Source: Apus apus (taxonomy: Eukaryota > Chordata > Aves > Apodiformes > Apodidae). From it: DNA of 64,000 bases. The DNA is taken from positions 37,524,503 to 37,588,502 of the forward strand of contig NC_067286.1 of assembly GCF_020740795.1 (NCBI RefSeq). Reading direction: 5' to 3'. Positions 62,001 through 64,000 of this stretch are shown here, one piece after another. The notes below the pieces were generated by a model, which was given only the letters and a program-made list of their open reading frames with translations, ran no database searches and was not told where the DNA came from. Position 1 is the stretch's first letter; the number at the start of each line of letters is the position of its first letter. The translations under genes were made by a program, and so were the position numbers.

Positions 62001-63825
62001 TCTCTTCTCAGTTTTGGAAAACTTCCTCCATAGATTGTGCTACAAGTTTTCCGATCACTTCTACATTTCTGAACTGACCCTTCTAGTAAGACACTAAGGA
62101 GTATAAAAGCCTTACAATACTGAATATGACTTTATAAGTTATTTTAATCAGTAAGCTTATTGGAATGAAATATGGATTTTTTTTTAATTAATCTGTTATT
62201 CTTAAATATTAAGGGTGCATTACATTATGCTTGAACTGATAAATATAGCTGGGACTTGTTAAGTATTACCTAAGTATTCTGGATTCTGAAGATGCCATTT
62301 GGTATGTTACACTACATGTCTGGCAGTGAAGATTACACAGTTGAATTGCATCTATTGTTGATACATTATTCCCAAGTCTAGACTGAAAGCAATCTGGAAT
62401 CTTACATGGATTCAGTTAGTCACTTGCATTTAGTTATTTCATGCATTTGAGATTTCACATTTAATGTTTACTATAGGTCAATAAGAAGAATAAGATGCTT
62501 TAGGCTCTGTTCTTATAATTATCAGTAACTTGATTGCAGCTGTCAGTGCTGCATACCGTTTCTGAGTTGGGAACAAGATATCCTATGTATCCATTACTAC
62601 TATAAGCAGCAATTTTTCTTTCCAGTTTTCTTAGGTTTGGTCCTTTTTTAGCTAAGCATACTGAATTTTGTTCAGTCACAAATATTTATGAGGCAGAATG
62701 AGCTCAAATATGTTTTGCTGGTGCTTTATCTTTTAGGAATTGATACATTCTTGAAACAGTCCGAACACTGCCAGAATTGTAGAATTTCCGGAACTTTTTT
62801 TTTTTTTTTTTTTCCCCGTGTGGTGCTCTGCAGAGCAGTTTCTTTTAAAAGTCTTTTCAGCAATTTATGGCTTGCTTTGGACTGAGCACAACCACCTGCC
62901 TCTATGGTATCTTTTGTGGGGAGCTAGTGTCCAATGTACTAATAATGGTATAACTGTATTGTCTTTTCTTTCTATTAAAATGTCTGATTTATAACAACTC
63001 TTTTTGTATCTCAGGGGGGTGATCACCAATGCAGGAGGAGCTGTAAGGGTCCAGACTCTCCCAGGACAGGAAAACTACCCTGCTGTAAATGCCAATGGGA
63101 TCCAGTCTCAGGTGCTCTCTAGATGGGCTTCATCTTTCTCAGTGACTCGTAGGTGGATCACTCAATTTTACAAACTACATTTGAAATACTAACAGAACTC
63201 TAAGAAACTTCTTCAGTGCTCCTGCATACATAAAAAAAAAGTGATTGCTGTCTGAAATGTAATAACAAAAGTTTTTATTTTAACTCATTCTTTTATCTAC
63301 CTTTTTCTACAATTTCCTTAGAATACTATTCCCTTTAAAGAGCTTATGCAACATTCCCTGCAAACAGAACACTGACCCTTCGAAAGTAGCAGTACTGTCA
63401 CCTCAGATGTGATGTGGTCGTTAAGCTCCAGTATGACAGTTTTTTTTTCACAGGTTTTTGTCTGTGTAGCTGACATACCAGGCCTGATTGCAAACCAGTT
63501 ATCATGGCCTGCCACCTGGGGGAAGTGAAACCACCCTCCTAAAAATGTATAAAGCAGCCTACTGGTTGTGTATGTTGTGATGTTTTCAAAAATACTAAAC
63601 TGGATTATACCAAAGGTCCATCTAGACTTGGATCCTACTCCCAGAGTAGCTAAGGAAAAATGGTGAAGAAAGGCTATTGGAAACACAGTATTCTTCAAAC
63701 ACTTGTGATTTCATCTAAAGACACTAAAATACAGTAAATCTATTCTTTCAATATTTTAACAGGTACCAAGAATACAGCACTTGAAGCAGTTGGACGATCA
63801 GTATCCACAGCACGTCCTGCTACAG
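47218..63825 (+). CDS. COCH: COCH (cochlin), 5' part of gene: signal peptide, LCCL domain, linker start
   Basis: Coding exons: 47218-47242, 47324-47368, 53130-53286, 63015-63148 and 63763-63825. All have AG/GT junctions with compatible phases; the gene continues beyond the window. The 141 whole codons give a signal peptide ([19 protein letters not shown], about residues 1-19), an LCCL domain (about 27-120) with cysteines C30, C46, C50 and C70 and the motif [17 protein letters not shown], and the start of the Ser/Thr-rich linker ([12 protein letters not shown]). Cochlin is a secreted protein, abundant in inner-ear matrix; its LCCL domain is released by cleavage and has a role in innate immunity, and LCCL missense changes cause DFNA9 deafness in humans (family knowledge). 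Two vWFA domains should follow to the right. The residue equivalent to the human LCCL Trp (W113 here, SRWASSF) is kept. I see no break in the frame. The neighbour SCFD1 matches mammalian gene order. Confidence 0.96.
47243..47323 (+). other. COCH intron 1 (81 bp)
   Basis: A very short GC-rich intron inside the CpG island. Its GT and AG ends and a pyrimidine tract (ctctccctctctgttcg) are visible. Its length is near the lower limit for vertebrate introns. Confidence 0.88.
47324..47368 (+). CDS. COCH: COCH coding exon 2 (rest of signal peptide)
   Basis: The acceptor tctgttcgcag ends at 47323 and the donor gtgagt starts at 47369. The 45-nt exon (phase 1 at both ends) reads [15 protein letters not shown]. 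The intron before it is only 81 bases. Signal peptidase cleavage is likely after Gly19 (VHG, then SDGS). Confidence 0.9.
48301..48365 (+). repeat. A-rich low-complexity tract
   Basis: AAAAC, AACC and AAAAT repeats with almost no G, in COCH intron 2. A simple-sequence tract. Confidence 0.8.
50024..50078 (+). repeat. Compound microsatellite (CT)n(TA)n
   Basis: About 30 bases of CT repeats run directly into about 22 bases of TA/TG repeats, in COCH intron 2. It is likely to vary in length between individuals. Confidence 0.92.
53130..53286 (+). CDS. COCH: COCH coding exon 3 (first half of LCCL domain)
   Basis: The acceptor tttctatag ends at 53129 and the donor gtaagt starts at 53287. The 157-nt exon encodes [20 protein letters not shown], then [14 protein letters not shown] and [15 protein letters not shown]. 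It holds all four LCCL cysteines. Where mammals have CPLEEFSVYG, this copy has [10 protein letters not shown], a clear but conservative-length difference. Confidence 0.96.
55729..55803 (+). repeat. A/C-only low-complexity tract
   Basis: A 13-base A run is followed by a C run, A runs separated by CCCC, and CAACAACC-like repeats; T and G are almost absent. A simple-sequence tract in COCH intron 3. Confidence 0.85.
61815..61900 (+). mobile_element. CR1 LINE 3'-tail fragment, + strand
   Basis: GTCCCTGCCCATGCCAGGGG, then GAGATGATGTTTAATGTCCC and TTCCAGCCCAAACCATTCTG read in the sense direction of the CR1 3' end. The end shows a degraded form of the ATTCTATGAT-type terminal repeat. It is the only CR1 copy in the window in + orientation and has no coding content. 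Confidence 0.82.
62795..62813 (+). repeat. Poly(T) run, 19 T
   Basis: An uninterrupted T run in COCH intron 3, about 200 bases before exon 4. It may be the reverse of an A tail, but no retroposon is recognisable next to it. Confidence 0.85.
63015..63148 (+). CDS. COCH: COCH coding exon 4 (second half of LCCL domain)
   Basis: The acceptor tatctcag ends at 63014 and the donor gtaggt starts at 63149. The 134-nt exon completes the split Arg codon and reads [20 protein letters not shown], then [20 protein letters not shown] and FSVT, and leaves one base for the next codon. It closely matches mammalian cochlin (GVISNSGGPVRV and [12 protein letters not shown] blocks). Confidence 0.96.
63149..63762 (+). 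other. COCH intron 4
   Basis: A 614-base intron. A - strand open frame of 126 codons (63318-63698) matches no protein I know. Nothing else recognised. Confidence 0.8.
63763..63825 (+). CDS. COCH: COCH coding exon 5 (linker after LCCL)
   Basis: The acceptor tattttaacag ends at 63762 and the donor gtacga, which departs from consensus, starts at 63826. The 63-nt exon reads [20 protein letters not shown] after the split Arg codon. It aligns with the human linker block ending AVSTAHPPTG. This stretch is rich in Ser, Thr and Ala and lies before the first vWFA domain. Confidence 0.93.
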
Positions 63826-64000
63826 GTACGAGGTCTCTGCCACAAGGGAAGCCTGCTCTGTTCAGATGTGCTGCAGTGTGTGAATCCCTGCCTAAAGAGC
63901 TATGTTTCATAGGATTGGTTTGTTTTTAAAGAAGAAAATATATACATCTGCTTTTGCAGTATATCTTCCATCAGTAAAATGAGGAATCATTTGTAATTAG

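Larger units (their letters stand above)
53287..63014 (+). other. COCH intron 3
   Basis: This 9.7-kb intron interrupts the LCCL domain. It contains an A/C-rich low-complexity tract (55729-55803), a CR1 tail (61815-61900) and a 19-base T run (62795-62813). A GC-richer stretch at about 56040-56180 is unexplained. No nested gene or RNA gene recognised. Confidence 0.8.

Noticed and set aside
1..64000. CRISPR arrays, operons, phage or endogenous retrovirus structures
   Set aside because: No regularly spaced repeats, no clustered co-directional intact genes, and no paired LTRs or retroviral protein motifs were seen.

Overview
The window is vertebrate nuclear DNA and almost certainly from a bird. 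It is AT-rich and has short exons bounded by GT/AG splice sites. It carries chicken-repeat-1 (CR1) retrotransposon copies ending in the typical CR1 tail, and one CpG island at a gene start. No bacterial, viral or organellar features were seen. I could not identify the species.

Two protein-coding genes were recognised, both on the + strand and both cut by the window edges. Bases 1 to about 15250 hold the 3' end of SCFD1 (Sly1), a Sec1/Munc18-family protein of ER-Golgi vesicle fusion. Seven coding exons give the last 124 or so residues, then the stop codon at 15053-15055 and a short 3' UTR. From about 47085 to the right edge lies the 5' half of COCH (cochlin), a secreted extracellular-matrix protein of the inner ear. 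Its promoter sits in a CpG island. A signal peptide is split over two tiny exons, the LCCL domain is encoded by the next two, and exon 5 begins the linker to the vWFA domains, which lie beyond the window.

The roughly 32 kb between the genes contains no gene I can support. It holds one CR1 copy on the - strand that has lost the core of its reverse transcriptase (26351-27266), two short CR1 tails (37241-37361 and 43220-43270), and a probable ancient MIR-type SINE relic (29552-29660). It also holds a diverged direct repeat of about 120 bp (39535-39657 and 40143-40262), several small GC-rich patches, and a CpG-rich patch about 2.3 kb upstream of COCH. A further CR1 tail, on the + strand, lies in COCH intron 3 (61815-61900).

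The two genes are linked by conserved gene order (SCFD1 next to COCH, same direction, as in mammals) rather than by a shared pathway. No new biological system was found. The points most worth a second look are the paired direct repeat, the CpG-rich patch upstream of COCH, the MIR-like relic and the internally deleted CR1.
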